Assembly: GCF_002752675.1 (NCBI RefSeq)
Contig: NZ_CP024608.1
Location: 2,542,001 to 2,606,000, forward strand
DNA from: Massilia violaceinigra
GTDB taxonomy: Bacteria; Pseudomonadota; Gammaproteobacteria; Burkholderiales; Burkholderiaceae_D
DNA length: 64,000 nt
Direction of reading: 5' to 3'
Part shown: positions 37,814-47,861 of the stretch, piece after piece
Position numbering within the stretch: the stretch's first letter is position 1
Layout: each line of letters starts with the position of its first letter
The notes under the pieces: model-generated
What the model saw: only the letters and a program-made list of their open reading frames with translations
What the model was told of the DNA's origin: nothing
Databases searched by the model: none
Position numbers and translations under genes: made by a program

Positions 37814-38465
37814 TGACGTCGTTTCCGCTGACGATTGCCATCCGCTCAATGAACTCTTCGCTTCCAAATACGGCGTTCCGATTAGTGGCGTGGCGTACTT
37901 GCTCGATCATTGTCCAAGCCATTTCTTCCTCGAACAATGCGCGATACCTGAGCTGGCATTCGAGCCGCTCCGTGCCGAGTGCTGCATAGAGAGCGTGCGG
38001 TTCGATAATGTTGCTTGCTCCTCCGTATGCATTCGCCTGATAACTCGACCACCGGTAGTCCAGCGGGTGAGCTACCATGCCGGCGCGCACCGGGTTCAGT
38101 TCGATATAGCGCTGACACACAAACAGATATTGTGCGTCCTGGACCAGGCACGAGCGATATCGTCCCTGCCATAGCGTGCCCGTTCGGTTGCGGCGCCGGT
38201 TGACATACGGAACGTAGCGCTCTCCCAACGTTTTCATCATGGTCGCCGGCGATGAGCAAGACTGCGGAGATACCAGTAAATGCACATGGTTCGTCATCAG
38301 CACATACGCATGTACGCGACATTCTGCCTGTTGAGCTGAAAGTCGAAGCATATCGAGATACACGAGATAGTCCGCTTCAGCAAAAAAGCAAGGCGTGCGG
38401 TTATTGCCTCGCTGAATGATATGAAGAGGAATGTCGGGGATAATCAGACGGGTTCGGCGGGGCAT
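37782..38465 (-). CDS. REP-associated tyrosine transposase (RAYT, Y1/IS200 type)
   Basis: A 227-residue single-strand DNA transposase. It begins MPRRTRLIIPDIPLHIIQRGNN, the usual RAYT start, has the HUH motif at 60-62 (TNHVHLLV), the catalytic Tyr120 in QRYIELNPVRAGMV and DYRWSSYQA. An ATG 11 codons upstream is less likely. It is a domesticated-type transposase known to act on REP palindromes. Here GGGGTCAGAGCT repeats flank it on both sides in opposite direction, and its 3' end is part of the tandem duplication. Confidence 0.93.
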   Translation of the reverse strand: MPRRTRLIIPDIPLHIIQRGNNRTPCFFAEADYLVYLDMLRLSAQQAECRVHAYVLMTNHVHLLVSPQSCSSPATMMKTLGERYVPYVNRRRNRTGTLWQGRYRSCLVQDAQYLFVCQRYIELNPVRAGMVAHPLDYRWSSYQANAYGGASNIIEPHALYAALGTERLECQLRYRALFEEEMAWTMIEQVRHATNRNAVFGSEEFIERMAIVSGNDVMPRRRGRCRD

Positions 38466-38572
38466 AAGGTGCTCCGGAAAAATGGTGGGCATAGACAACC
38501 TGCGTCAGCGTAACGCCTTAGACGGTGTGATCATGGCGCTGCATCAATTGCGTGCGTTTTATTGCTAATCAG

Positions 38573-38654
38573 AGCTCTGACCCCGGTGTTGCACCTGTGT
38601 TGTAACAGCGTGTAATTGGGAATTGAATTGCTAGTCAAAGCTCTGACCCCGGTT
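38573..38654. repeat. Inverted REP-like repeats on the 5' side of the RAYT gene
   Basis: AGCTCTGACCCCGGT occurs at 38573-38587 and 38639-38654, the reverse complement of the repeats at 37528-37756. Together they bracket the RAYT gene with converging copies, the arrangement expected for a mobile or REP-generating unit. Confidence 0.85.
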
Positions 38655-38720
38655 AAGCAACAAGTTGACGAGGAGGCAAAGCGCGCTACACTTTGGGCTT
38701 GCCCACCGAATGGAGAAATG

Positions 38721-40400
38721 ATGCGTCCGATCCCTTTGCCGTGCTGCCTCGCCATCCTCGCCGCCTTCGGTGCGGCCGCGCCGGCGCAGGCTGACACCGT
38801 CCTCGATAACGCCAACGGCTATACCCTCAACAGCCGCAACGAGCTGCTGCGCTTCACGTCCCTGGCGTTCGATGACGAGGGCCGTATCCTGGCCGTCGGC
38901 AGCGCCGCCCAGACCCGCGCCAAAGCGCCCAAGGCGCGCCATATCGATCTGCAGGGAAAAACCGTCCTCCCCGGCCTGATCGACGCCCACGGCCACGTGT
39001 TCGGCCTGGGCGAGATGCTCACCCAGCTCGACCTGGCCGGCAGCGCCACCCTGGCCGACGCCCTGAAAGCAGCCACCGACTACGCGCGTGCCAATCCCGC
39101 GCACGCCTGGCTGCGCGGCCGTGGCTGGAACCAGGAAATCTGGAAACTGGGCCGCTTCCCCACCGCCGCCGAACTCGATGGCGCCGTCGCCGACCGCCCC
39201 ATCTGGCTCGAACGGGTCGACGGCCACGCCGGCTGGGCCAACACGCGCGCCATGCAACTGGCCGGCATCACCAGGGATACCCCCGACCCGGCCGGCGGCA
39301 AGATCGTGCGCGACGCCGACGGCAACGCCACCGGTGTGCTGATCGACGCCGCCCAGGACCTGGTGGCCAAAGTCCTGCCCAAGCAGTCCGAGGCCCAGGC
39401 ACGCGTCGTCCTCGACCGCGCCCTCCAGCAGATCGCGCAAATGGGCCTGACCAGCGTGCACGATGCGGGCGTCAACGTGGGCCAGGATGCCCTCTACCGC
39501 AGCTACGCCGATCAGGGCAAGCTGACGGCGCGCGTGTACGGCATGATCGGCGACGTCGGCGCCGACTTCGACCAGCTCTCGGCCAGGGGCCCGCTCAAGA
39601 CCTACGCCAGCGATCTGTATGCGCTGCGCGCGGTCAAGCTGTATTCGGACGGTGCCCTGGGCAGCCGCGGCGCGGCGCTCATCGCGCCCTATAGCGACGA
39701 ACCCAAGTCGCTCGGCCTGCTGTTTCGCCAGAACGCCGATATCCACGCAATGATGGACAAGGCCATGCGGGGCGGCTACCAGGTCAACGTGCACGCCATC
39801 GGCGATGCCGGCAACCGCCAGATCCTCGATGGCTACCAGCAGCTGATCGCGCGCTATAAGAGCAAAGGCGGCGCCGCGCTGCGCCACCGCGTCGAGCACG
39901 CGCAGGTCGTGGCGCCGTCCGATATCGCGCGCTTCAAGACCATCGGCATCGTGCCGTCGATGCAGCCGACCCACGCCACGTCCGACATGAACATGGCCGA
40001 ACAGCGCGTCGGCCCGGAGCGCATCAAGGGCGCCTACGCCTGGCGCACTTTTCTCAAGCAAGGCTCGCGCATCGCCTGCGGATCGGACTTTCCGGTGGAG
40101 TCGTCCAACCCCTTCTTCGGCATCCACGCGGCCGTCACGCGCCAGGACGCCGCGGGCCGGCCGGCCGCCGGCTGGTACGCCAACGAGGCGATGACGCTCA
40201 AGGAAGCGCTGCGCTGCTTCACGCTCGACGCGGCATGGGCCGGCCATCAGGAAAAAACCACCGGCTCGCTGGAGAAGGGAAAATGGGCCGATTTCATCGT
40301 CGTCGACCAGGACCTGTTCACCATGCCGGCGGCCGATATCCACAAGGTCGGCGTGCTGCAAACCTGGGTCGCAGGGCGCCAGGTGTTCAAAAAAGAGTAA
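38721..40400 (+). CDS. Exported amidohydrolase, YtcJ-like (amidohydrolase 3 family)
   Basis: A 559-residue metal-dependent hydrolase with a signal peptide (MRPIPLPCCLAILAAFGAAAPAQA). The second of two adjacent ATGs was chosen because GGAG lies five bases before it. Metal-binding and catalytic marks: LPGLIDAHGHVFG near residue 85, VKLYSDGALGSRGA, VNVHAIGDAGN, HRVEHAQVV and IACGSDFPVESSNPF. YtcJ-like enzymes hydrolyse amide or ester bonds of varied small molecules; many are annotated as amidohydrolases of unknown substrate. It precedes the hut promoter but is separated by 118 bases, so it is probably not part of that operon. Confidence 0.87.
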   Translation: MRPIPLPCCLAILAAFGAAAPAQADTVLDNANGYTLNSRNELLRFTSLAFDDEGRILAVGSAAQTRAKAPKARHIDLQGKTVLPGLIDAHGHVFGLGEMLTQLDLAGSATLADALKAATDYARANPAHAWLRGRGWNQEIWKLGRFPTAAELDGAVADRPIWLERVDGHAGWANTRAMQLAGITRDTPDPAGGKIVRDADGNATGVLIDAAQDLVAKVLPKQSEAQARVVLDRALQQIAQMGLTSVHDAGVNVGQDALYRSYADQGKLTARVYGMIGDVGADFDQLSARGPLKTYASDLYALRAVKLYSDGALGSRGAALIAPYSDEPKSLGLLFRQNADIHAMMDKAMRGGYQVNVHAIGDAGNRQILDGYQQLIARYKSKGGAALRHRVEHAQVVAPSDIARFKTIGIVPSMQPTHATSDMNMAEQRVGPERIKGAYAWRTFLKQGSRIACGSDFPVESSNPFFGIHAAVTRQDAAGRPAAGWYANEAMTLKEALRCFTLDAAWAGHQEKTTGSLEKGKWADFIVVDQDLFTMPAADIHKVGVLQTWVAGRQVFKKE

Positions 40401-40423
40401 GCCCGAAGGGGCGCATAAATGAT

Positions 40424-40452
40424 TTGACTTGGTTGTATATACAACTTAGACT
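40424..40452 (+). promoter_or_regulatory. hut operon promoter with HutC-type operator
   Basis: TTGACT (40424-40429) and TAGACT (40447-40452) are -35 and -10 boxes with a 17-base spacer. The spacer is filled by the perfect palindrome GTTGTATATACAAC (40432-40445), which agrees with the TGTATATACA core of described HutC sites. A repressor there would block RNA polymerase directly, giving induction by urocanate. Confidence 0.85.
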
Positions 40453-40518
40453 TTGAAACTGCACGGGGCGCGTGCCGCTTGCGCACGCGCCTGCCCCTAA
40501 ACTCTTGAAGGAGATGCC

Positions 40519-42231
40519 ATGACCACCGATCCGACCAGTTTCGATGACGATCCCCGCTTCGACGCCAGCCGCACGATCCGCGCTCCGCGCGGCACCGAAC
40601 TGGCTTGCAAAAGCTGGCTGACGGAGGCGGCCTACCGCATGATCCAGAATAATCTGGACGCGGAGGTGGCGGAAAACCCCAAGCACCTGGTGGTCTACGG
40701 CGGCATCGGCCGGGCGGCCCGCAACTGGGCCTGCTACGACCAGATCCTCGCATCCCTGCGCGAACTGGAAGACGACCAGACCTTGCTGATCCAGTCGGGC
40801 AAACCGGTCGGCGTGTTCCAGACCCACCCGGACGCGCCGCGCGTTCTGATCGCCAACTCGAACCTGGTGCCCAAGTGGGCCAACTGGGAACACTTCAATG
40901 AACTCGATCGCAAGGGCCTGTTCATGTACGGCCAGATGACGGCCGGCAGCTGGATCTACATCGGCACCCAGGGCATCGTGCAGGGCACGTACGAAACCTT
41001 CGCCGAGGCGGGCCGCCAGCATTTCGGCGGCGACTGGGGCGGACGCTGGATTCTCACCGCGGGCCTGGGCGGCATGGGTGGCGCGCAGCCGCTGGCAGCC
41101 ACTTTCGCCGGCGCGGTCTCGCTCAATATCGAGTGCCAGCAAAGCAGCATCGACTTCCGCCTGCGCACCCGCTACCTGGACAAGCAGGCCAGGGATATCG
41201 ACGACGCCATCGCGCTGATCAAGCAGCACACGGCCGCGCGCGAAGCGGTGTCGATTGGCTTGCTGGGCAACGCGGCCGACGTGCTGCCGGAGCTGGTGCG
41301 GCGCGCCAAGGCCGGCGGCCTGGTGCCGGACATGGTGACCGACCAGACCTCTGCGCATGACCTGATCAACGGCTACCTGCCGCGCGGCTGGACGGTCGAG
41401 CAGTGGAAGGCGGCGCAGAAGGATCCGTCCCAGCATGCGCGCCTGACCGCCGAGGCGGCGGCATCGTGCGCGGTGCATGTGCAGGCCATCCTCGACTTCC
41501 ACGCCATGGGCGTGAAGGCCGTCGATTACGGCAACAACATCCGCCAGGTGGCCAAGGATCAGGGCGTGCTCGATGCCTTCGCCTTCCCCGGCTTCGTGCC
41601 GGCGTATATCCGGCCCCAGTTCTGCGAGGGCCGTGGCCCGTTCCGCTGGGTGGCGCTGTCGGGCGACCCGGAAGATATCTACAAGACCGATGCCAAGATC
41701 AAGGAGCTGTTCCCGGAGCAGAAGCAGGTGCACCACTGGCTCGACATGGCGCGCGAGCGCATCGCCTTCCAGGGGCTGCCGGCGCGTATTTGCTGGCTGG
41801 GCCTGGGCGAGCGTCATATCGCCGGCCTGGCCTTCAACGAAATGGTGCGCACGGGAGAGCTGAAAGCGCCCATCGTCATCGGCCGTGACCATCTCGATAC
41901 CGGCTCGGTCGCCAGCCCGAACCGCGAAACGGAAGCCATGCGCGACGGCACCGATGCGGTGTCCGACTGGCCGCTCCTGAACGCGCTTCTCAATACCGCG
42001 GGCGGCGCCACCTGGGTGTCGCTGCATCACGGCGGCGGCGTCGGCATGGGCTACTCGCAGCATTCGGGCGTGGTCATCGTGGCCGACGGCACCGAGGCCG
42101 CCGCCAAACGGCTGGCACGGGTGCTGGTCAACGACAGTGGCTCTGGCGTCATGCGCCACGCCGACGCCGGCTATGAGACAGCGGTCGCCTGCGCCAAGCG
42201 CAATGGCTTGAACCTGCCGATGGTTCCGTAA
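40519..42231 (+). CDS. hutU: Urocanate hydratase
   Basis: A 570-residue NAD-dependent enzyme turning urocanate into imidazolonepropionate, step two of histidine breakdown. Family marks include [55 protein letters not shown], the active-site area with [11 protein letters not shown], and [13 protein letters not shown]. First gene of the operon, with AAGGAGA seven bases before the ATG. The N-terminus is about 15 residues longer than in many homologues. Confidence 0.98.
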   Translation: MTTDPTSFDDDPRFDASRTIRAPRGTELACKSWLTEAAYRMIQNNLDAEVAENPKHLVVYGGIGRAARNWACYDQILASLRELEDDQTLLIQSGKPVGVFQTHPDAPRVLIANSNLVPKWANWEHFNELDRKGLFMYGQMTAGSWIYIGTQGIVQGTYETFAEAGRQHFGGDWGGRWILTAGLGGMGGAQPLAATFAGAVSLNIECQQSSIDFRLRTRYLDKQARDIDDAIALIKQHTAAREAVSIGLLGNAADVLPELVRRAKAGGLVPDMVTDQTSAHDLINGYLPRGWTVEQWKAAQKDPSQHARLTAEAAASCAVHVQAILDFHAMGVKAVDYGNNIRQVAKDQGVLDAFAFPGFVPAYIRPQFCEGRGPFRWVALSGDPEDIYKTDAKIKELFPEQKQVHHWLDMARERIAFQGLPARICWLGLGERHIAGLAFNEMVRTGELKAPIVIGRDHLDTGSVASPNRETEAMRDGTDAVSDWPLLNALLNTAGGATWVSLHHGGGVGMGYSQHSGVVIVADGTEAAAKRLARVLVNDSGSGVMRHADAGYETAVACAKRNGLNLPMVP

Positions 42232-42259
42232 CCTCCACGCACATCTAACCAGAGCAAAC

Positions 42260-43825
42260 ATGAACACGACTTCGAACAAGGGCTGGACCCTCACTCCCGG
42301 CGCGATGAGCATGGCCGACCTGCGCGCCGTGTGGGCCGCACCAGGCGCGCTGACGCTGGCGCCTTCGGCTTACCCGGTCATCAAGGCTTCGGCCGCGGCG
42401 GTCGACGCCATCGTCGCCAAGGGCGATGCCGCCTACGGCATCAACACCGGTTTCGGCATCCTGGCCAAGACCCGCATTCCGGACGAAAAACTGGAAGAAC
42501 TGCAGCGCAACCTGATCCTGTCGCACTCGGTCGGCACCGGTGCGCTGCTGTCGGACGCGGTGGTGCGCCTGATCGTGCTGATGAAAATCGGCAGCCTGGC
42601 GCGCGGCTTTTCGGGCGTGCGCCCGCTCATCATCGATACCCTGATCGCGCTGTACAACGCCGGCATCATGCCCGCCATTCCGGCCAAGGGCTCGGTCGGC
42701 GCCTCGGGCGACCTGGCGCCGCTGGCGCACATGACCTTGGCGATGCTGGGCGTGGGCCAGGTGCGCGTGAACGGCGAACTGCTCGACGCGGCGGACGCGC
42801 TCAAGGCCGCCGGCATCGCGCCGGTGGTGCTCGGCCCCAAGGAAGGGCTGGCGCTGATCAACGGCACCCAGGTGTCGACCGCGCTGGCGCTGCATGGCCT
42901 GTTCATGACCGAACGCCTGCTGGAAGCGGCCATGGTGGCCGGTTCCCTGTCGCTGGACGCGGCCAAGGGCAGCGATGCGCCGTTCGACGCGCGCGTGCAT
43001 GAAGTGCGCGGCCAGCCGGGCCAGATCGCGGCCGCCGCGATCTACCGCCAGCTGGTGGCGTCGAGCGCGATCCGCGCCTCGCACCTGGTCGGCGACGAGC
43101 GTGTACAGGACCCTTACAGCCTGCGCTGCCAGCCGCAAGTCATGGGCGCGATCATGGACCTGATCGCGAACGTGTCGCGCACCCTGCTGATCGAAGCGAA
43201 TGCTGTCACCGACAATCCGCTCATTTTCGCCGACACCGGCGAGATTATCTCGGGCGGCAATTTCCACGCCGAGCCGGTCGCCTTTGCGGCCGACACGCTG
43301 GCGCTGGCGATCGCCGAAATCGGCGGCCTGGCCGAGCGCCGCATCGCGCTGCTGATCGACGCCACCTTGTCGGGTCTTCCGCCATTCCTGGTGCGCGAGC
43401 CGGGCGTCAATTCGGGCTTCATGATCGCCCACGTGACCGCGGCCGCGCTGGCGTCGGAAAACAAGTCGCTGGCCCATCCGGCCAGCGTGGACAGCCTGCC
43501 CACGTCCGCCAATCAGGAAGACCATGTGAGCATGGCCACCTTTGCGGCGCGCCGTCTGGACGACATGGCGCAAAATACGGCGGTGATTGTGGCCATCGAG
43601 CTGCTGGCCGCGGCGCAGGGGATCGATTTCCACCGTCCGCTCACCTCCTCGCCGCACCTGGAGCACGTGCATCAGCAATTGCGCCAGAAGGTGCCGTTTT
43701 TTGACGCCGACCGCTTTTTTGCCCCGGATATCGAGGCGGCGCGCCAGATGGTGCTGGGCGGTGAGTTGAGTGCTTCCTGCAAGCCGCTGTTCGCGGCGCT
43801 GTACAGCGCTGTGCCCTCGCATTGA
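42260..43825 (+). CDS. hutH: Histidine ammonia-lyase
   Basis: A 521-residue enzyme that removes ammonia from histidine to give urocanate, the first step. The Ala148-Ser149-Gly150 triad in [14 protein letters not shown] forms the MIO electrophile. Other marks are [29 protein letters not shown] and the NFHAEPVA segment. It follows hutU after 28 bases. Length fits the family. Confidence 0.98.
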   Translation: MNTTSNKGWTLTPGAMSMADLRAVWAAPGALTLAPSAYPVIKASAAAVDAIVAKGDAAYGINTGFGILAKTRIPDEKLEELQRNLILSHSVGTGALLSDAVVRLIVLMKIGSLARGFSGVRPLIIDTLIALYNAGIMPAIPAKGSVGASGDLAPLAHMTLAMLGVGQVRVNGELLDAADALKAAGIAPVVLGPKEGLALINGTQVSTALALHGLFMTERLLEAAMVAGSLSLDAAKGSDAPFDARVHEVRGQPGQIAAAAIYRQLVASSAIRASHLVGDERVQDPYSLRCQPQVMGAIMDLIANVSRTLLIEANAVTDNPLIFADTGEIISGGNFHAEPVAFAADTLALAIAEIGGLAERRIALLIDATLSGLPPFLVREPGVNSGFMIAHVTAAALASENKSLAHPASVDSLPTSANQEDHVSMATFAARRLDDMAQNTAVIVAIELLAAAQGIDFHRPLTSSPHLEHVHQQLRQKVPFFDADRFFAPDIEAARQMVLGGELSASCKPLFAALYSAVPSH

Positions 43826-43865
43826 TAATCGGGCCATAATGTAAAAAAGGTAAAGGTGGGTGATC

Positions 43866-44654
43866 ATGGATTTTGAGTTCAAGGCGGGCAGTATTCCTTT
43901 GCTGGTGTCGATGCCGCACGTGGGTACCGACATCCCGGACGACATCGCCGCGCGTCTGTCGCGCGACGCGCTGGCCCGTCCCGACACCGACTGGCACCTG
44001 GCGCAGCTGTACGGTTTCCTGGGCGAGATGGGCGCGTCGACCCTGGCGGCGCGCTGGTCGCGCTATGTGATCGACCTCAATCGCCCGCCGGAAGACACCA
44101 ACCTGTATCCGGGCCTGGACACGACCGGGCTTTGTCCGGTCGACACCTTCGCCAACACGGCGCTGTACCAGGAAGGCCAGGCCCCCGACGAGAACGACGT
44201 GCGCGGACGCCTTATCCGCTACTGGCAGCCGTATCACCGCCAGCTGCGTTCGGAAATCGACCGCCTGCTGGCGCTGCACGGCAGGGTGGTGCTGTGGGAC
44301 GCCCATTCGATCGCCTCGGTGGTGCCGCGCTTTTTCGACGGGCGCCTGCCGGACCTCAATTTCGGCACTGCCCAGGGCACCTCGTGCGCGCCGGGGCTGG
44401 AGCAGGCGGTGGTGGGCGTGGCGCAGGCGCAGGACCGTTTTTCGGTCGCCGTCAATGGGCGCTTCAAGGGCGGCTATATCACGCGCCACTACGGCCAGCC
44501 GGACGTGAACGTGCATGCGATCCAGCTCGAGATGTGCCAGGTCCTGTACATGGATGAAAGCGCGCCGTTCGCTTACCGTCCCGAGATTGCGGCCCAGGTC
44601 CAGCCGCTGCTGCGCAAGCTCGCCGAAGCCGCGGTGGGCTGGGTGCGCTCATGA
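43866..44654 (+). CDS. hutG: N-formylglutamate deformylase
   Basis: A 262-residue zinc enzyme releasing formate and glutamate from N-formylglutamate, the last step. It has LLVSMPHVGTDIP at the N-terminus, DLNRPPEDTNLYPG, LWDAHSI with a metal-ligand His, and GGYITRHYGQP, characteristic of HutG of the five-step pathway. The ATG at 43866 is taken over a GTG two codons upstream. The stop overlaps hutF (ATGA). Confidence 0.95.
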   Translation: MDFEFKAGSIPLLVSMPHVGTDIPDDIAARLSRDALARPDTDWHLAQLYGFLGEMGASTLAARWSRYVIDLNRPPEDTNLYPGLDTTGLCPVDTFANTALYQEGQAPDENDVRGRLIRYWQPYHRQLRSEIDRLLALHGRVVLWDAHSIASVVPRFFDGRLPDLNFGTAQGTSCAPGLEQAVVGVAQAQDRFSVAVNGRFKGGYITRHYGQPDVNVHAIQLEMCQVLYMDESAPFAYRPEIAAQVQPLLRKLAEAAVGWVRS

Positions 44655-46024
44655 GCGAGCCGCGCGTCCTTTTCGCGCGCCAGGCATTGCTGGCGCAGGG
44701 CTGGCAGGCCGATGTGCGGCTTGAGTGGGATGCCGGCGGCACGCTGCTGTCCGTCACGCCTGGCGTGCAGCACGACGGCGAGCCGCTGGCCGACCTGGTC
44801 TTGCCGGGCATGGTCAACCTGCATTCGCACGCGTTCCAGCGCGCCCTTGGCGGCCTGACCGAAACCGCGGGCGAGGGGCCGGACAGCTTCTGGACCTGGC
44901 GCCAGCTGATGTACCGCTTTGCGCGCAACATCACGCCAGAACATATCGAGGCCATCGCCGCGCAGCTGTTTTCCGAATGCCTGCGCCACGGTTATACCTC
45001 GGTGTGCGAATTTCATTACGTGCAGCGCGACCAGGACGGCGCGATGTACGCGCGGCCGGCGGAAACGGCCGAACGCGTCGTCGCCGCCGCGCAATTGACC
45101 GGCATCGGCGTGACCATGCTGCCGGTGTTGTACAGCTACGCCGGCTTTGGAGAAAAACCGCTGGCGCCGGAGCAGCAGCGCTTCCGTACCGATGCCGCCG
45201 ACGTGCTGCGCATCGTCGACGCGCTTGAACCTTTGCGCAGCGGCCAGGTCGAAGCCGGCGTGGCACCGCATTCGCTGCGCGCGGCATCGCTCGGGCAGAT
45301 CCGCGAGGTGCTGGCGGCGCTGCCGGCCAGCCGCCCGCTGCACATTCACATCGCCGAGCAGCAGGGCGAAGTGGAGCAGTGCCTGGCGTTGACCGGGCAA
45401 CGCCCGGTGCGTCATCTGATGGAGCAAGTCGCGATTGACGCGCGCTGGTGCCTGGTGCACGCCACCCATCTGGACGATGGCGAGGTGGCCGCGCTGGCCG
45501 CCAGCGGCGCCGTGGCGGGCCTGTGCCCGACCACGGAGGCGAACCTGGGCGACGGCCTGTTCCCGCTGGCGCCATTCCTGGCCGCCGGCGGGCGTATCGG
45601 CATCGGCAGCGACAGCCACGTGTCGCAGTCGCCGGTGGAGGAACTGCGCTGGCTCGAATACGGCCAGCGCCTGCTGCACCAGAAGCGCAATGTGGCGTCG
45701 TCGCCGGCCCAGCGCCGGGTCGGCGACTTTTTGTGGCAGGGCGCCTTGCAGGGCGGCGCGCTGGCCAGCGGGCGCCCGGTGGGCGCGCTGGCGGCAGGCA
45801 AACGGGCCGACCTGCTGGTGCTCGACAGCGATTCGGCGAATCTGGCCGGCATCGGCGCGCAGGATGTGCTGGGTAGCCTGGTTTTCTGCGGTAACGACAA
45901 TCTTGTCCGGGATGTGGTGGTGGGCGGCCGCTGGGTCGTGCGCAATCACGAGCACATTGCGCAAACGGCGATTGCGCAGCGCTACAAACAGACCATCGCC
46001 GCACTGCGCAAGCTACGACCATGA
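44651..46024 (+). CDS. hutF: Formimidoylglutamate deiminase
   Basis: A 457-residue amidohydrolase converting N-formimidoylglutamate to N-formylglutamate with release of ammonia. It has the metal-binding NLHSHAFQRALGGLTE near residue 56, HIHIAEQQGEVEQC, LVHATHLDD, CPTTEANLGDG and IGSDSHVSQSP. Its presence with hutG shows the five-step route rather than the HutE/formiminoglutamase route. Translationally coupled on both sides. Confidence 0.96.
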   Translation: MSEPRVLFARQALLAQGWQADVRLEWDAGGTLLSVTPGVQHDGEPLADLVLPGMVNLHSHAFQRALGGLTETAGEGPDSFWTWRQLMYRFARNITPEHIEAIAAQLFSECLRHGYTSVCEFHYVQRDQDGAMYARPAETAERVVAAAQLTGIGVTMLPVLYSYAGFGEKPLAPEQQRFRTDAADVLRIVDALEPLRSGQVEAGVAPHSLRAASLGQIREVLAALPASRPLHIHIAEQQGEVEQCLALTGQRPVRHLMEQVAIDARWCLVHATHLDDGEVAALAASGAVAGLCPTTEANLGDGLFPLAPFLAAGGRIGIGSDSHVSQSPVEELRWLEYGQRLLHQKRNVASSPAQRRVGDFLWQGALQGGALASGRPVGALAAGKRADLLVLDSDSANLAGIGAQDVLGSLVFCGNDNLVRDVVVGGRWVVRNHEHIAQTAIAQRYKQTIAALRKLRP

Positions 46025-46605
46025 CCGTCCTGATTCCCTTTGCCAGCCTGGAAGCGTCGCCGTGGAAAAACGGCGGCGGCAGTACCACCGAAATCGCGAT
46101 CTCGCCGCCGCAGGCGGGGCTCGATACTTTTGATTGGCGCATCAGCCTCGCCACCATCGCCAGCAGCGGACCGTTCTCGGTCTTTCCCGGCATCGACCGC
46201 ACCCTGGCGCTGGTCGAAGGCCCGGGCGTGACGCTCGATATCGATGGCAACGGCCGTTTTGTGCTCGGCGACGACGAGCCGGTAGTGGAGTTTGCCGGCG
46301 AATCGCAAGTCATTGCCACCGTCGGGGCGCAGCCGACCACGGATTTCAATGTCATGACGCGGCGCGAACGCTGCCATCACCAGATGGGCAAGCGCAGCCT
46401 GTCGGGCATGTCCGGCTTTGCCACCCGCGCCGACGTGACGGTATTGTTCCTGGCCGAAGGCGACAGCCTGGAAGTGAGCAGCGACGACGAACGGATCGGC
46501 ATGGTGCGCTACGACGCGGTGCTGTTCGAGGGCGACTCCATCTGGACCCTCGAAGCGGGCCAGGCGACGATCTTCATCGTCGATATTTACTTTGACCGGG
46601 ACTAG
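46021..46605 (+). CDS. hutD: HutD family protein
   Basis: A 194-residue cupin-like protein beginning IPFASLEASPWKNGGGSTTEIAISPP, the HutD signature, with FDWRISLATIASSGPFSVFPGIDRTLAL and FAGE in the middle. HutD is thought to limit or tune histidine breakdown; no enzymatic activity is firmly assigned. The start overlaps the hutF stop, and hutI follows after three bases. Confidence 0.93.
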   Translation: MTVLIPFASLEASPWKNGGGSTTEIAISPPQAGLDTFDWRISLATIASSGPFSVFPGIDRTLALVEGPGVTLDIDGNGRFVLGDDEPVVEFAGESQVIATVGAQPTTDFNVMTRRERCHHQMGKRSLSGMSGFATRADVTVLFLAEGDSLEVSSDDERIGMVRYDAVLFEGDSIWTLEAGQATIFIVDIYFDRD

Positions 46606-46608
46606 CCG

Positions 46609-47844
46609 ATGACGATTTGCGACGCGCGATGCGACGCGCTCTTTACCAATGTGCACCTGGCTACCATGGAGAACGGCTACGGCGAACTGCGTGATGGCGC
46701 GATCGCGGTGACCGACGGGCGCATCGCCTGGCTCGGGCCGCGCGCCGAGGCGCCGCCGGCGTCCACCGTGCACGATGGCGGCGGCTGCTGGCTTACGCCC
46801 GGCCTGGTCGACTGCCACACCCACATCGTCCACGCCGGCAACCGCAGCGACGAATTCGAGGCGCGCCTGAATGGCGCCACCTATGAAGACATCGCCAAGG
46901 CCGGCGGCGGCATCATGTCCACCGTGCGCGCCACCCGCGCCGCGTCGGAAGACGAACTGCTGCGCCAGAGCCTTGCGCGCGTGGCCAGCCTGCTGGCCGA
47001 AGGTGTGACCACGCTCGAAATCAAGTCCGGCTACGGCTTGAGCCTGGAGGACGAGGCCAAGATGCTGCGCGCGGCGCGCCGCGTGGGGCAGGTGCTGCCG
47101 GTGAGCGTGGCGACCACCTTCCTCGGCGCGCACGCGCTGCCGCCGGAATTCGCCGGCCGCGCCGACGACTACGTCGACGAGATCTGCCAGTGCATGCTGC
47201 CGCAGCTAGCGGCGCTGGGCCTGGCCGATGCGGTCGACGCCTTTTGCGAGCGCATCGGCTTTTCCAGCGCCCAGACCGAGCGCATTTTCGAGGCGGCGCG
47301 GCGTGCCGGCCTGCCGGTCAAGCTGCACGCGGAGCAGTTGTCGGACCAGGGCGGGGCCGCACTGGTGGCGCGCTTCGACGGGCTCTCGGCCGATCACCTG
47401 GAACACCTCAGCCTCGCCGGCATCGACGCGATGGCGGCCGCCGGCACGGTGGCGGTGCTGCTGCCGGGCGCTTACTACTTCCTGCGCGATACCGTGCCGC
47501 CGCCGGTGGCGGCCCTGCGCGCGGCCGGCGTGCCGATGGCGGTGGCCACCGACTGCAATCCCGGTACCTCGCCGATGACCTCGATCCTGCTGGCGATGAA
47601 CATGGCCTGCACCTTGTGGCGCGTGACGCCGCAGGAGGCGCTGGCCGGCGCCACCATCCACGCCGCGCGCGCGCTCGGCCGCGCTGCCGACATCGGCTCG
47701 CTGGCGGTCGGCAAGCGCGCCGACTTCGCGCTGTGGGACATTGCCCGTCCGGCCGACCTGTCGTACGCGATCGGTTTCAATCCCTGCCGCGCGGTGGTCA
47801 ACGCGGGCGTGCTGCGCAAACCGGTGGTAAGCTTGCCCGACTAA
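46609..47844 (+). CDS. hutI: Imidazolonepropionase
   Basis: A 411-residue amidohydrolase opening imidazolone-5-propionate to N-formimidoylglutamate, step three. Metal ligands are in [22 protein letters not shown] (HxH near residue 70), then [20 protein letters not shown]-like [19 protein letters not shown] and [10 protein letters not shown]. Length matches the family. It closes the enzyme part of the hut operon; the transporter gene follows after 17 bases. Confidence 0.97.
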   Translation: MTICDARCDALFTNVHLATMENGYGELRDGAIAVTDGRIAWLGPRAEAPPASTVHDGGGCWLTPGLVDCHTHIVHAGNRSDEFEARLNGATYEDIAKAGGGIMSTVRATRAASEDELLRQSLARVASLLAEGVTTLEIKSGYGLSLEDEAKMLRAARRVGQVLPVSVATTFLGAHALPPEFAGRADDYVDEICQCMLPQLAALGLADAVDAFCERIGFSSAQTERIFEAARRAGLPVKLHAEQLSDQGGAALVARFDGLSADHLEHLSLAGIDAMAAAGTVAVLLPGAYYFLRDTVPPPVAALRAAGVPMAVATDCNPGTSPMTSILLAMNMACTLWRVTPQEALAGATIHAARALGRAADIGSLAVGKRADFALWDIARPADLSYAIGFNPCRAVVNAGVLRKPVVSLPD

Positions 47845-47861
47845 ATTTTCGGGAGAGTGCC

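Noticed and set aside
40387..43987. Long minus-strand frames across the hut genes
   Set aside because: They lie opposite hutU and hutH, which have full family motifs; composition is typical of antisense frames.
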